64,000 bases of DNA from Strigops habroptila. Its lineage: Eukaryota > Chordata > Aves > Psittaciformes > Psittacidae. The position numbers and the translations under genes are program-made. The stretch's first letter is position 1, and each line of letters starts with the position of its first letter. The DNA lies in contig NC_044288.2 of NCBI RefSeq assembly GCF_004027225.2, positions 5,755,719 to 5,819,718 of the forward strand, written 5' to 3'. The notes under the pieces were generated by a model. It made no database searches. It was not told where the DNA came from and saw only the letters and a list, made by a program, of their open reading frames with translations. Below, piece by piece: positions 48,700 through 64,000 of this stretch.

Positions 48700-50436
48700 C
48701 TGCTCCGGGGCGGCTCCGAGCACAGTGTCCCGGGGGAGCGGGACGATCCCGGATCCCGGCCCCGCGCAGCCGGGCCGGGGCTGCCATTGGCTCCGGCGGG
48801 GAGCGCTGACCGCCAGCCGCCTCCAAACTATTTCCTGTTGCTGCAGCGTTAATGCTGAACAGACCCTGCTGTCTCTTCCCTCTCTCCAGCCAAAGTGCAG
48901 CGGGCTCCCGCCTTCCCACCGCGCTCCGGTGAGTACCGGCACCACCGGCACCAGCACGGGCCAGACGGGGCATCCCAAGGGACCCCAACGCCACATCCAG
49001 CAGCCCCAGTGGCCACCCTGGGGTGTCTTGGCTCTGCCCCGTCCCTTGCTTGAGGTGCTCCAGTGTTGGGTTGGGGAAAGCGGGGCCTGGGGACACGGGG
49101 ACCAGTGCTTGGGGATGTGGGGATGAGGGTGCAGGGCTCGGTGCTGGGGATGCCGCGGGTGAGGATGCAGGGATGGGGGCTTGGGGAACGCAGAGCTTAG
49201 TGCTTGGGGACGCAGGGCTCAGGGACACAAGGCTGAGCACTCTGGGGCTGTGCCCACGGCCATGTCCCGCAGAGATCCCACTCCAGGGATCCAGGGCAGG
49301 CTCCAAAGTGGGATCTCGGGGCTCTCTTGCCCAGCACGGCTCCGGCGGCCCATCCCTGGGCTCACTCACACCCTGTGCCAGCCACAGCCCGGGACCCCCC
49401 CACCACAGCCTGTGGCCGGGGGCACCCCATGGCCCAAGCCCTGTGGTGCCCTTGCCGCTGGAGGGGCTCTGGGGGAGCCCCATGCTGGGACTCTGCCCCT
49501 CCAGCCCCACAGCAGGGCTGTGCAACTCCCCCCGTTGCAGGGGCAGGAGCTGGTGGTGCGGCTGCCCCATGGGGAGGGCACCAGGACCCCCCCTGGGGAT
49601 GCTGCTGCTGTACTTTGGGGTGTCCCATGGCGCGGGGCTGCCCAGCCGCGCTGCGCAGAGGCCCCGCGGCGCTGGGCTGCCCGGGGATGGTGCTGCTGAT
49701 GTGTCACATTTTCTGCATTTCTTTCCTCATTCCTCCCTCCGAGGAGCGTTTCTGGGAAATGAGCTCGTCCCGGCCAGGGCTGGGGCTGCATCACCTCCCG
49801 CCCTGCCCCATGCCCTGCCCCACGCCTTGGGGACCACAGTATGGGGTGCGGGGTCCCCACGGGAGGGTGCGGGCTCTGGGAGGACGCAGGGTCAGCCCCA
49901 GCTCTATGCTGTTCCTACTCATGTGGTGGCCTTTGCCCCATGGCTGGAGCTGGGCTGGGAGCAGCACAGGGATGGGGGGACGCTGTGAGGAGGAGCACAC
50001 GTGTGTGTGCATTGTGCATCAGCTCCTGTGTGCCCCACGGCATGAGGGGTGTGCTGGGACCATGCTCAGCAGCGAGCTCAGCCCCATGGCTCAGCCCTAT
50101 GTGTGCCCCATGCCCATGAGCTGGGCAGGGGATGGAGAGCCTGGCCCCGGGGCCTCAGATCCACTTGTCCTGGAGGAGCTGCATCCATTCTGGCCCTGCA
50201 GGAAGGACGAGGGGCAGTGGAGTGGGATGGCTCCGGTTTGGCACCTCTGTGGCTCAGCCTTGGATGGACCCAGCACTTTGACCTGGGCGATGTTCAGTGG
50301 GGCCCCTGGGGCATGGTCACATCTTGGCATGGCCCTGAAAGGGACAAGGCACTCTGGAGCACCTCGCTCAGCCCCTGTGTCTGCAGATGCCTAGCAAGTG
50401 CCGTCCCCTGAGCCCCTGAGCACGGCCGGGCACAGG
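48700..50436 (+). other. EVA1B: EVA1B promoter, non-coding first exon and intron
   Basis: CpG-rich sequence from about 48700 leads to a probable first exon ending at 48928 before GTGAGT. The next exon starts at 50387 after CTGTGTCTGCAG. The 1.46-kb intron is GC-rich with simple GGGGATG-type repetition around 49085-49220 and no coding signal. Confidence 0.5.
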
Positions 50437-51000
50437 ATGGAGAGCCGCCGGCGGGACATGGAGCTGCTGAGCAACAGCATGGCCGCGTACGCACACATCC
50501 GAGGTGAGCCCAGCCCTGTCCGGGGGGACACTGGGGCCACCATGGGCCCCGCAGCGAGCACAGGCCGGTCCCTCATCCCCTTTGCTCTCCCCGCAGCCAA
50601 CCCCGAGAGCTTTGGGCTCTACTTCGTGCTGGGCGTCTGCTTCGGGCTGGTGCTGACCCTGTGCCTGCTGGTGCTGCGCCTCTCCTGCGCGCCCCCCCCG
50701 CGCCGCCCCAGGGGCTTCAGTGAGGACGACGAGGATGAGGACGAGGATGAAGACGAGGAGGAGGAGGAGGACACCATTGACCGCGCAGCATCCGAGTCGC
50801 TGCTGCCGGTGACCGAGATCCCGCTGGAGACTCACGGCCCCGGGGACGGGGCTGTGGCCGTCAACGTGTTCACGTCGGCGGAGGAGCTGGAGCAGGCGCA
50901 GCGGCTGGAGGAGCGCGAGCGCATCATCCGCGAGATCTGGCGCAACGGGCAGCCCGACATCCTGGGCACCGGCTCCCTGGGCCGCGTCCACTACTACTGA
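50437..51000 (+). CDS. EVA1B: Eva-1 homolog B (FAM176B), 156 aa, two coding exons
   Basis: Small single-pass membrane protein of the EVA1/FAM176 family; the related EVA1A (TMEM166) acts in autophagy and apoptosis, but the role of EVA1B is unclear. Exons: 50437-50503 and 50597-51000. The N-terminus MESRRRDMELLSNSMAAYAH and the boundary before ANPESFGLYFVLGVCFG match human. One membrane span (about 28-51) is followed by a highly acidic run (about 63-80, Glu/Asp only) and the conserved VNVFTSAEELEQAQRLEERER. The C-terminus ends GRVHYY, as in human (GRMHYY). No AATAAA or ATTAAA was found downstream before the convergent SH3D21 3' end, so its poly(A) site is unknown. Confidence 0.95.
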   Translation: MESRRRDMELLSNSMAAYAHIRGEPSPVRGDTGATMGPAASTGRSLIPFALPAANPESFGLYFVLGVCFGLVLTLCLLVLRLSCAPPPRRPRGFSEDDEDEDEDEDEEEEEDTIDRAASESLLPVTEIPLETHGPGDGAVAVNVFTSAEELEQAQRLEERERIIREIWRNGQPDILGTGSLGRVHYY

Positions 51001-51900
51001 CCCCGGCACCGAGCCCGGGGAGCTGCCACGGAGCGGGAGGATGAGGAGGGGGCTGCTCATTGCCCCTGTGCTGGAGGCTCTGCCCCCAGAGCACCCCCAG
51101 GGCCAAGCTTGTCCCTCGATGCACTTTGAGCCATTGGTACGACTGCTGGCACCAGCCGAGCAGCCCCGGGACCCTGCAGGGACAGGGACAAGGACAGGGC
51201 AGACCTTGGTGGCCATCTCCATGGGTCATGTCTGGCTGTTTCCGTGTAAGCTTTGGGGGTCCTGCCCCACAAACATGGTGCTGTTACACCCTTCCTGGGG
51301 CACAGTGTGGTGCGGGGGGGGGGGGGGGGGGGGGGTGGTGCCGGGATGGGTCCGGCCACCGCCGCCTTCCCAAGCCAAAGCCTTTCCCGTGGCCCCACTA
51401 AAATTAGCCGGATCCTTTCCGGCACCGCCCTGGGCCTGACCCGGGCGGATGTTTCCCCGCGGCGCTCCCCAGGGATGTGGGGCTGCTCCCCGCGGGGCTG
51501 GGTCACATCCTGCCCGTGCTCCCAGCGCTATCCCAGCCCCACACCGTGCTGGGGCCCCGCTGCACCCTCCCCAGCCCCCTACAAAAATAGCTCCCTCCCA
51601 GGCCGGTCCCGCCAGCGCCAACAGGATCCAGATGTTTTCCAGATGTTCTCCCAGCCCCACGCTGGTGGCTGGAGGCCAGGATGGGATGGGGCTGGGGCTG
51701 GGATGGGAAACGGTGCAGGAGGTGGAGGAGGAGAAGCAGGAGGAGGAGGGAAGAGGCACTGCCCTGTGCTGTGATGGGTCCCCTGTGCCATGGTGGGATG
51801 CCCTGTGCCTGGCAGCACCAGCCCAGCTCTGCCCAGCCCCACAGGGTCCCGGCAGCCCATAGCAGAGCCCCTCTGCAGCACCCACCCAGCACTCTGTACC
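51001..51900 (+). other. EVA1B 3' flank, between convergent genes
   Basis: GC-rich sequence with a run of 22 G at 51314-51335 and a purine-rich GGAGGA stretch near 51717-51750. No canonical plus-strand poly(A) signal was seen. Confidence 0.5.
51314..51335 (+). repeat. Uninterrupted run of 22 G
   Basis: A homopolymer able to form G-quadruplexes, about 315 bp after the EVA1B stop. Its exact length may be an assembly estimate. Confidence 0.85.
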
Positions 51901-51908
51901 CAGAACAG

Positions 51909-51914
51909 TTTATT
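51909..51914 (-). terminator. SH3D21: Poly(A) signal AATAAA of SH3D21
   Basis: The plus strand reads TTTATT, giving AATAAA on the minus strand 165 bp beyond the SH3D21 stop codon. Confidence 0.75.
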
Positions 51915-52078
51915 TCAAACACCATCCCTGTGCCATGGGGCTGTTGTCCGGCCTCGGGGCCACGCTGTGCCACAGAACACAGCGCTGGGCTGCGGGGTGG
52001 GCATCCTGCACCCCAACCAGTGCAGAACCGGGCACAGCACCATGAGCCCCCCCGGAGCACCGCAGCCCCCGGCCACGA

Positions 52079-56193
<4,115 letters not shown>

Positions 56194-56401
56194 CTGCCTG
56201 AGCGCAGGGTCCTGTCCCCACGGCCGGAGCAGGCGCCCGCCAGAGCGGGGAGCGGGTTCCCTGCAGCACCCGAGCCCCAACTGCTGGTGCTGGGCACAGC
56301 CCCAGTGCTCGCTGCGAGCCCCCCGAGCAGCAGCACCCAGAGGCAGCTCACAGTGCCCAGCGCTGGGCGCTCAGCATCGCTCGCACGGTGCGGATCCCTA
56401 C

Positions 56402-56516
56402 CTGAGCTGCGCTCGCACCAGCCCTGGGTGGCAGCTCGAAGCCACCCTCGGGTCTTGTCTCTCACTTCGGCGTGGAGGGGGAAGTGAAACCTAAACCACA
56501 GAGGGGCCGAAACCAC
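56402..56516 (-). other. SH3D21: Probable SH3D21 5'UTR exon with ETS-IRF and RUNX motifs
   Basis: A donor (CTCAG-GTAGGG) lies at the low end, exon edge 56402. GGAAGTGAAAC (plus strand, 56480-56490) fits the ETS-IRF composite element GGAANNGAAA, and AACCACA (56494-56500) fits RUNX. An ATG-led frame through this exon does not join the SH3 frame, so I treat the exon as non-coding. The start of the transcript is not defined. Confidence 0.4.
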
Positions 56517-57840
56517 AACCCGAGTGTGCCGGAGCGGCCGCGCCGCTGAGTCCCTGCGCTGAGCGCAGAAGGGTCGGTACCAGCGCCAGGGTATGGACTA
56601 GTCCAGGCTGTCAGCACCAGTTCCTTTGGGTCCAGTGTATTTGGTACTGAACCGGGGAGCAGGGAGGGGTGCAGGGGGTGCCAGGGGTGGAGGGTTGTGT
56701 TGAGGAGCAGAGACACGCTGCTCTTCCCTGGATCTGGCCTTTCCAGCTGGGAAAGGGGAGACACCACCAGGCACCCACCACCCGGCTCCTGAAGTTGGCT
56801 CAAGGGCTGGAATTCACATGAAGGGGAACATGAAGCGCGAAGGGAAACGCGAACCGTTACCCCACATCGCTGTCTCAACTGCTGTTGGCCAACACCATTG
56901 ACCAACCCCAGGCAGGAACTCTTCTGCTCTGCCAGAGGCAGCCCCCTGCACTCACCCTGAAGGCTGCACACGCAGCAAGACCCACAGCTCTCAGGTAGGA
57001 AGGATCAATCTTCCTTTGAGGGAGCAGCAATGGAAAAGCATCTCCTCCCTGGTGCCAGCAAAGGCAATGGCTGGCTTACTCTAAACAGGGTTTAGTGCTG
57101 GCATAAAACCACGCACTTAGAACCATGATCTTCACTTTCAGAGCACGGATAGAGCCGTTGTTCCTGTTCAGGGGTGACACAGTCCCTGCAGGCAGCAGGG
57201 CTGGGGAATGGGGCCTGTCACCTCCTCTTCCCCCCAAGCAATCACTGCAATCACCAGCTAAAAGCCCTATTAAGCGCTTAAAACCCAGGAGTAAGTTGTT
57301 TTTAGCCACTAATTTAAGAGCACAAGAGGCCAAGGGTAGAACACATACCCCCAGGGGCCCAGAGAAGTGGTTGTCATGAGCCCTGGAGGTATTTAAAAGA
57401 CATGTAGATGTGGCACTTGTGGACATGGGTTAGTGGTGGACAGGACAAGGTTAACAGTTGGATTCAGTGATCGTAAAGGTCTCTCTGAACCTAACCCATT
57501 CTTGTGTTGTGAGGGCAGTTTTTCTACCTGCTCCCTGCCTGGAGAGCCACGTAAACCAGGAATCTCCTTGTGTCCTGCTCCAGGAGAGTACCCACTTGCA
57601 CACGCTGCCTTCTGACAGCAGGGGAACCCCGCAGGCCCCAGGCTGAGCTTCCTCTTCCGACTGCTCCCGGGCCTCCTTTCATCCTGGAGGATGCTCCTGC
57701 TTCAAAGCTTCCCTTCCCCGCAGCTCTTTGGTGGCCACAGCGGGGCTGTCCAAGGGCGTTTGGTTCTTGTGGCCTCACCAATGAATTCAGCAGACACCAG
57801 GAGCCCCCGCCTCAGAACACAAAACAAAGAGTTACACCTC
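56517..57840. other. SH3D21-THRAP3 intergenic region
   Basis: No gene recognised. It contains a short GAA-rich stretch of interferon-response-like character (about 56808-56860, including GGGAAACGCGAAC) and a CR1 fragment. A 169-codon minus-strand open frame (56462-56971) has no recognisable product. Confidence 0.5.
57350..57505 (+). mobile_element. CR1 LINE 3' fragment, diverged
   Basis: Sequence such as TTAGTGGTGGACAGGACAAGG, GGTTAACAGTTGGATTCAG, TGATCGTAAAGGTCTCTCTG and AACCTAACCCATTCT follows the CR1 3' consensus with many differences, so it is an old copy. Confidence 0.75.
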
Positions 57841-59153
57841 CTACTTATTTTATTGTATTTTATTGGCATAAACAAACGGGAGGGCTTTGCTAAACAGGAA
57901 CTGTTCAAGTCAAAACAAACCAAACTCTAGTTGGTGTGTGCGGGGAGAAGAGCACAGCAATCCGTGGGGAGGGAAGGCAGGGAGGGAGAGCGGTGCCTAC
58001 AGCGCGTGCACACGCAGCGGGGGTGCAGGGACGTGCCTCCCCTGCTGCGAGGGGCTGACCTGGCAAACTCCTTCAGAGCACAGGCAAGTAGAAGAGAGAA
58101 AGAAAAGCAGGGCTCGGCCATCCTCGCCCGGCACAGGAGGGACTTGGGGGTTTGTCTTTGTTTTCTTTGTTTTTTATAAAAAGATTAATAAAAAATATTG
58201 AAAAAATTCTCATCTCCTTTTCTATTTTTCCAGCCAGTAGAATTCCCAAGTTTCTTAGAAAACTCTGGTACCTTGGGAAGAGCACTCGAGTTCACCACCA
58301 GCTGCAAAGAGGATACACAAAATGCCTACAAGCGGTTTGGGGCTCCAGCACACACCAGGCCTAACAGTGCACACAAACAGTGGTGAGAAGTAGGGTGGAA
58401 GGTTTTTTTTTTCCTTTAAACCATGCTAATTTTGTTAACTTTCAACATAAAAGGAAAACATTGTCTGTTTTTTTGTTTTTTTAAAGGCCCTAAAACTCAA
58501 CAGTTACATTTAAAAAAAAGGTTTAAAAAAGAAAAGTCATCGGAGTTTGGTCCCAAGGAGTTAACATTTAGATGTTTATTCACATGCTTCATTGTTTTCT
58601 TATTGATAAGAACCAAAAATAGCTTCCAAAATTATCATTTAATTGATGTTCCTACATAAAGGCCTAAAGTAAGAGTATGGATTTAAAAAACTGAATACAC
58701 AATAGGGGAGAAAGAACTTGAAAGGGTGAGTTAACCCCGACCAGAGCCATTTCAAATTATAAAAGAGAACCCAAAATGTCAAGCCTACTGGGGTAAGATG
58801 GGCACAAACGAAAATCCACGTTGTCTTCAAAGCCTGTTACCAAGAAAATAACTGACCATTCAATAAGGTCACAGAGGAGAGAAAAAAATCTATGATCTCA
58901 CCCAGTACTTGACCTTACTCAGTCCAGAAGGGAAGTCTTTGGGAAGATAAACTCCATGAGTGGATCCGAGCATAAATGATTGATCAGTTCTAGTCCACGC
59001 TTCGGGAGGCTGAACTCTGGAAATGCAGTTAACATCGGGATTGTTTCCGAGCTCCTCTCCAGGGCTCTGCTCAGCACGTCAGGATCACCCTGACAATCCA
59101 GCCCTGAACCCCTTCCCCCTGCCAGGGCTCCCGGAAACGCGCGGACCCTGCGG
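57840..59153 (-). other. THRAP3: THRAP3 3'UTR with two poly(A) signals
   Basis: A/T-rich sequence from the stop codon to two minus-strand AATAAA hexamers (57849-57854 and 57859-57864; TTTATT on the plus strand). Length of about 1.3 kb is plausible for this gene. It includes T- and A-rich tracts near 58150-58210 and 58405-58530. Confidence 0.7.
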
Positions 59154-62100
59154 CTACTCAGCTGCCGTCTGCAAGTTGTCCTTTTCCTCTCTGTTTTCTG
59201 TTCCGCTTTCATCGTCTTCGATTTCTCCTTCTTCTCCACTGAATTTGTCGTGAGCCCACTTGGGGCTGGTGCTCGACTTCCGGAACATGAAGCGGCCTCT
59301 TCCTCGGGGGAAGGCACCTCGACCACGGCCGCGGTTCACCCACTTGTCCGCGCCTTCGCCCTCCCGGTCATCGTGCTGCACAGGAGGAAGCCAACGACAG
59401 CAGGTGAAACAAACCACCAACTACTCGCTGTGCAAGAGTGGGAAAACTCTGGCGGGTGACACTCAGCCCTGCAGCGTGGACCAGACTGTCACATTTATGC
59501 CACAGTGGATACTGTCATCTAAAGAGAAATACTGGCTGGTTTGGGAAAGAAACAGAGCAGCTGAAGGAGGAACGCACGATCGCCACCCAGGCTCTGTGCA
59601 GGGCAGCCTGGCCTTGCGGACAGGAAGCTCTCTAGAGTATTTAGGGCTGGGTGTCTAAGCCTGGAGAACTATTGCTGCTTCTGCAACTCCATGATCTAGA
59701 TCCTTTTGTTTTCCCCTTTTCCCCTTTGTTTTCTTGCCAATCAAACCACGTTGGCGGGTTCAGACCTTACTGCTGCGTACTCGGGGAGCTCAATAACTTG
59801 TTCTGCTTTCAGGAATGCTTTCCATGAGCTAAGCCTGATGCAGTTGGCACAATCTGACAGAGATCATGTCACTCAAACTGTAGGCAAAGAGCAGTGTAGA
59901 GACTGGATACCCCACACAGTTATAGTTCTGCCTTCAGTAAGATTGGAGAAAAATGCAGTAAAAATCATGAAGGTTTCCTTGTTTGAGCTACAAGACTGAA
60001 ACACTGTGTTATTTAATGAGAAGATTGGGGATCTCGAGATCCCCGAATCAGGAAGAGACAAAATGAGTTTGTGTCTGTTTAAAACTACCTCTCTTTCAAA
60101 GAACACAGTCACCCAGAGCTCTCCCAGGCTAATGGCTCTTAGCAAGGCACACTGCTATCACCAGAAAGCAAAAGGAACAGTACTAACCCATCCGGGAAGC
60201 TGGACACTGTATGGGGAGAGAACCACCAAGAAACAGAGGCCATCTGCAACACAGACTAACATTGAAGCTGCTAACAACTAGACTAACAACAAGACTAACA
60301 ACACTGTGAAACACATCCTCTTTAACTGGCCTTTAGGATTTCACTTACTGGCAAACCACTCTACGATGAACAGAAAGAAGTTCTCTTTAGTCATAAGCCA
60401 GAAGCTTCTAAGGAAATGTCTCATGAAGCCTTAACCTGGTGGGCTGGACAGTTTAAGGACAGCTGGCACTTCCACCTCTCAAACACTGAAGACCAGATAT
60501 ACCTGGAGCACAGAGATGTGCTTCAGGAGTTAAGACACGTACCAAGTAGTACTTCTTGCTCTTCGGCGTGTACTCTGGATCCCACTCCTCATCTCTGCTT
60601 CTCTTCTGGAAGTCATTGTTGCCACCACTGTTGCTGTTATTGTTGCCTGAAAAGTTGCCTCTGCCCCATCCTCTCCCTCTTGCTCTGAATTGCTGCAACA
60701 GCAAAACATGAAAGAAAAGTAAAACGGTTGCAGTGGCAATGCCCTCCCACCCCCAGAGACCTCCCAGGGCTACCAGGAGATACCTCATCACTTCTCTAAC
60801 CATCCAAGAGCACCTTTAACCCATCATTAAAATAAGAGGTCAGTATATTTTAGGGTTTTCTAGCTCATCTGATCACACAGTGCATCACAGTTTCTATAAA
60901 GCTGATTAAAGTCATGTAGAGGCATTTCCAGAGCGCTCAGCAATTCCTAATCCACAAAAGCTTCCAGGCTTCATTTTGCTCCATACATCTTGAGTTCAAC
61001 TGCCCAGACTATATTCTCAGCACCCTGGTTTGTGCTCCAGACCCAGAGCAATCATATTTGGCTCAGCATCCACAACCAGACAATGTCTTTGGGCTTTCTC
61101 CTTCATGGTATGCTTTGACTGTGAAAGAGCAAAGCACAAAAGCGACTTTTTGATCACTTTGGGAATTGATACTGGGGTGTGGGGGAGAGGAGAACACTTA
61201 CAAAGGTCCCTCTAGCTCTTCCTCGTTCATTGGGACCAGGAAATTCCTTAGTCCCAAGTCGGGACTTGTCAAAGCCTGTGGTGCTTTCCTCCCTCTCCTC
61301 AGTCTCCTCGGGATATTCCTCCGCTTTGACTGAATGAGAGGACCACGAAGATGATGAACTGGATCTGGATCTCTCACGTACCCTTCGGTGTTTCCTGTTT
61401 CAGTGATAGGAAATGGAGGTGAGTGGGACACAAACAGGGTTAACAACTCAGCTGTGACTTGTTTGCTACAGAACCATTTCTTTCTCTCTCTCTATCAATG
61501 CAATGCTCTCCTTTTCCTACTCCAAAAAGGAAAAGCCACAGTAAGAGCTCAGGATCAGCTACAACACACAGCTCTAACAGGTCCCAAGTGATCTCCAGAA
61601 AGAACTTGTTGCTGCTAAGGTGTTTACATGATGTACTATGAGATAAGCATGCATCTTCAGAGTTCTAGTCAAACAAACCAATAGAAAAGAATTAAATCCA
61701 CATTAAAGCAAAGTCATTTAAACGTGGCTGTTCTCTACAACAGGAACAAGAAGGAAAAGTGACTCACCCATTCCGACACATGGAGCCTTCTCATTTACCT
61801 TTAACAATTATTTAGCGTTTCAGACAGATATAATGATATCAAGAAGACACGCCGAGGGATAACTCAGGCCACTGGAGCAGCAATGTCAAAAGGTGCACAA
61901 ATGTATGTGCACGATGTCGTCTCCACCCTTAACAGCAGAAACATGAAAGGCAGAAGGAAATGGCTATGAGGTTTCCTACATACTTTTTCTTTGAGCCTTT
62001 GTGACTTTTCTCCGTTTTCTCAGTTGATCTTTCCCTTGAGTGACTTGAATCTCTCGAGTCCACCGATTCTCTGGATTTATCCCGTTTAAGATCTCTTTCC

Positions 62101-62168
62101 TTATGTTTTTTACGGCGCTCAATATCAAGGCGCAGGTCAACAGGGTCATCCTTATACTTCCCTTCAGC
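59154..62168 (-). CDS. THRAP3: THRAP3 (TRAP150), C-terminal four exons, partial
   Basis: Nuclear Arg/Ser-rich protein associated with Mediator, the exon-junction complex and splicing. Minus-strand exons: 62168-61984, 61394-61202, 60692-60543, 59375-59154; 249 residues, in phase. Recognisable stretches are [19 protein letters not shown], then [71 protein letters not shown] and [18 protein letters not shown], all nearly identical to human. The C-terminus is acidic ([14 protein letters not shown]). Upstream exons, including the conserved one that precedes AEGKYK in human, lie beyond base 64000. Confidence 0.96.
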
Positions 62169-64000
62169 CTACAAATGCAGGGAAGAGGGGAGAGTTTAAT
62201 ACAAAGGTTTACAGTGCACTAGTTAAGCACCATTACTTTGCTATTGACTGCACAGACTTCTGGAGAACAGGAGTTTATCTAAGTACTAATCAATACTCCA
62301 GTTTAAAATGTAAAATAATGCACTATTAGCTTCTCGTTTGTCAGACTGCAATTTTCCTACTGCTTTCTAAGACTTTTAACTTCTATTCTCCTCTTTTAAA
62401 CAGCATTACAACAAATAGCCTGACAACAGGGGAGGGAGAACGACAAAGCTGACACTTACTGTACACCACAGCCAGTGAGAGATGAGAACAACTTGGAAAT
62501 TCAACTGATTATGGATCAGAACTACAGCATGTGCAAAATGCCTAACAGCCTGTGGGTGTTTGTTACTGAACAGCAGCATGTGCCCTGTCCTGCTGACAGA
62601 CATCACCTAGCGGGGTGCCAGGGACTTTAATCACTAGGCCTGGAAGCAACCCTTAAGGAGAAGAAGCTGTTCGCTGCTTGGAGATAGCCAAGATCATGAT
62701 TACTGATCAAAGTGTAAGAGATGGAGGCCACTGAAATGCAGCAGCCAGGTTCATGTGGGAGAATGCCAACATCCCACTGCTATGCAGCCTTTAATATGTC
62801 TATGAAGATTTAGTGTGTGGCAGATGTCACCTGGAGCCTTTCTTGCCCCTGGACTGGCAGGCACCATGTGAAAGATGCTGAGAAGTCACTGCAGATGGAG
62901 GTGTGCATTCCTCCACACAGTCCCAGCAAGTCTGCTAATGTGAGCTGACCCTGGTGTTTCACAAAGCAAAACCCAACCAGGTGTGTGAAACACTCCACAA
63001 ATAGCTTTGTTTTTTCTTTACAGTGGTAATTTAAAAAAGATCTGGTAACAGTTGCTTTGAGTTCTGTTTAAATTGCTACTTAAACAATGGGTTAAGATAG
63101 TTTCTTTGCAAAATGAAAAGTGGTGTTACCTGCATATACTTAAGACCAGCGGCACCTGGATGAGATTCTGCTGACTGCACACACAGGAGCAGCAAACTGA
63201 CAGTGGCTGTGGTTCTGACAAACATTTAGCAGTATGGCTGCAGGAAGCCTGTACACGACGTTGCTATCAACAACATACAGCCTCCAGGGGTGGCTACCTC
63301 ATTTACACAATGCTAATCTTGGGAACTGTAGGACTTTCTATGCAACATACATCATATTAATTGTCTTGAATTAAATACAAAAGGATTAGTAATTCTCTAG
63401 CTATGAAATTTTTTTACTTACATGAGTTTCTAAACACTTTTTTGTTTAAATAAATATGTCAAATAACGCAGGAGTGAGAGCAGGCGTTTTGTTTTGGTAT
63501 TTTGCTCTTCTACTTTCCCCAGGCAAAGAGCTTTTATTTCTACTCTGAGAATAAAACTGCTCCCAACACGATGGATGACAGATAAGTGACAAAATCAGCA
63601 GCAGCTCCCTTATGTGGTACAGCAAACACCTATTTGGGTTTGCGAGGGCACGTCTGTTTCACGGAAGGCTGGCGAGCTGTTTGGAAACCACGTTTATAAC
63701 ACACTCTGCCAAGCTGATGCTCAAGAGTTCAGGCCCATCAAATCCATCTCACCATCGTCCATGTCAAGCCACAAGTGTGTTTGGAAAAAATCGAAAACAA
63801 ATATGAAACAAGTAAGGTTTCAGCAGGACTGTTTAAAATCTCTTCAATGTAAATATGTATGAAGGTGAATAAACAAAGGTTAAAATCCCAAACATTTCAT
63901 GTGAAGCCATTTTTATGATTGTTTACAGCGAGTGCAATGGCTTAACATTCATCTACTCAGAAAAGCTAACACACTAAATTCCAAATGGTCTGGCTCTACT
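62169..64000 (-). other. THRAP3: THRAP3 intron running off the window
   Basis: No repeat family or conserved exon recognised apart from the candidate microexon at 63130-63174. Confidence 0.6.
63130..63174 (-). CDS. THRAP3: Candidate 45-nt THRAP3 cassette exon
   Basis: On the minus strand, a good 3' splice site (TGCTGCTCCTGTGTGTGCAG) and a CAG-GTAACA donor flank exactly 45 nt. In the required phase 0 it reads SAESHPGAAGLKYMQ with no stop and joins AEGKYK in frame. I know of no mammalian counterpart. It may be a chance decoy. Confidence 0.3.

Noticed and set aside
56462-56971. 169-codon minus-strand frame upstream of SH3D21
   Set aside because: Its continuation through the 56402-56516 exon does not join the SH3 frame. 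It is probably chance openness in GC-rich DNA.

Overview
This window looks like a GC-rich, gene-dense stretch of a bird genome, probably a microchromosome. The evidence is short introns, CpG-rich promoters, 3' fragments of CR1 LINEs (the typical avian LINE) as the only interspersed repeats I can name, and exons whose proteins align with vertebrate genes. From memory of the human map, the gene order matches human 1p34.3 read in the opposite orientation.

Layout: CSF3R (+, 318-5890, 829 aa), MRPS15 (+, 6174-12534, 236 aa), a small unrecognised gene on the minus strand (12739-13309, model of 108 aa), OSCP1 (+, 13420-24290, 389 aa), LSM10 (+, 24991-25362, 123 aa), STK40 (+, non-coding or near-non-coding first exon at about 26139, main CDS 33757-46148, 435 aa, 3'UTR to about 48.18 kb), EVA1B (+, 50437-51000, 156 aa), SH3D21 (-, 52079-56193, model of 334 aa) and the last exons of THRAP3 (-, 59154-62168, 3'UTR to about 57.84 kb). 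Exon models were built by hand from reading frames, GT/AG sites and phase. All exon joins given keep phase.

Relations between genes: MRPS15 and the small minus-strand gene converge, with poly(A) signals about 100 bp apart. The small gene and OSCP1 diverge, with start codons about 110 bp apart around a palindromic RFX-type X-box, so the new gene is a candidate cilium gene. OSCP1 runs into LSM10 with no recognisable poly(A) signal between them. EVA1B and SH3D21 converge. SH3D21 and THRAP3 are head to tail.

Most unusual features: (1) the unrecognised spliced gene sharing the OSCP1 promoter; (2) an SH3D21 intron that is almost entirely an 11-bp minisatellite, about 80 copies with no register slip, open in all six frames; (3) the LSM10 leader intron, which has repeated donor-like sites at one end and four 3' splice-site-like sequences exactly 33 bp apart at the other; (4) five CCAATCA boxes in about 155 bp before STK40. 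I saw no rRNA, tRNA, CRISPR array or virus-derived element.
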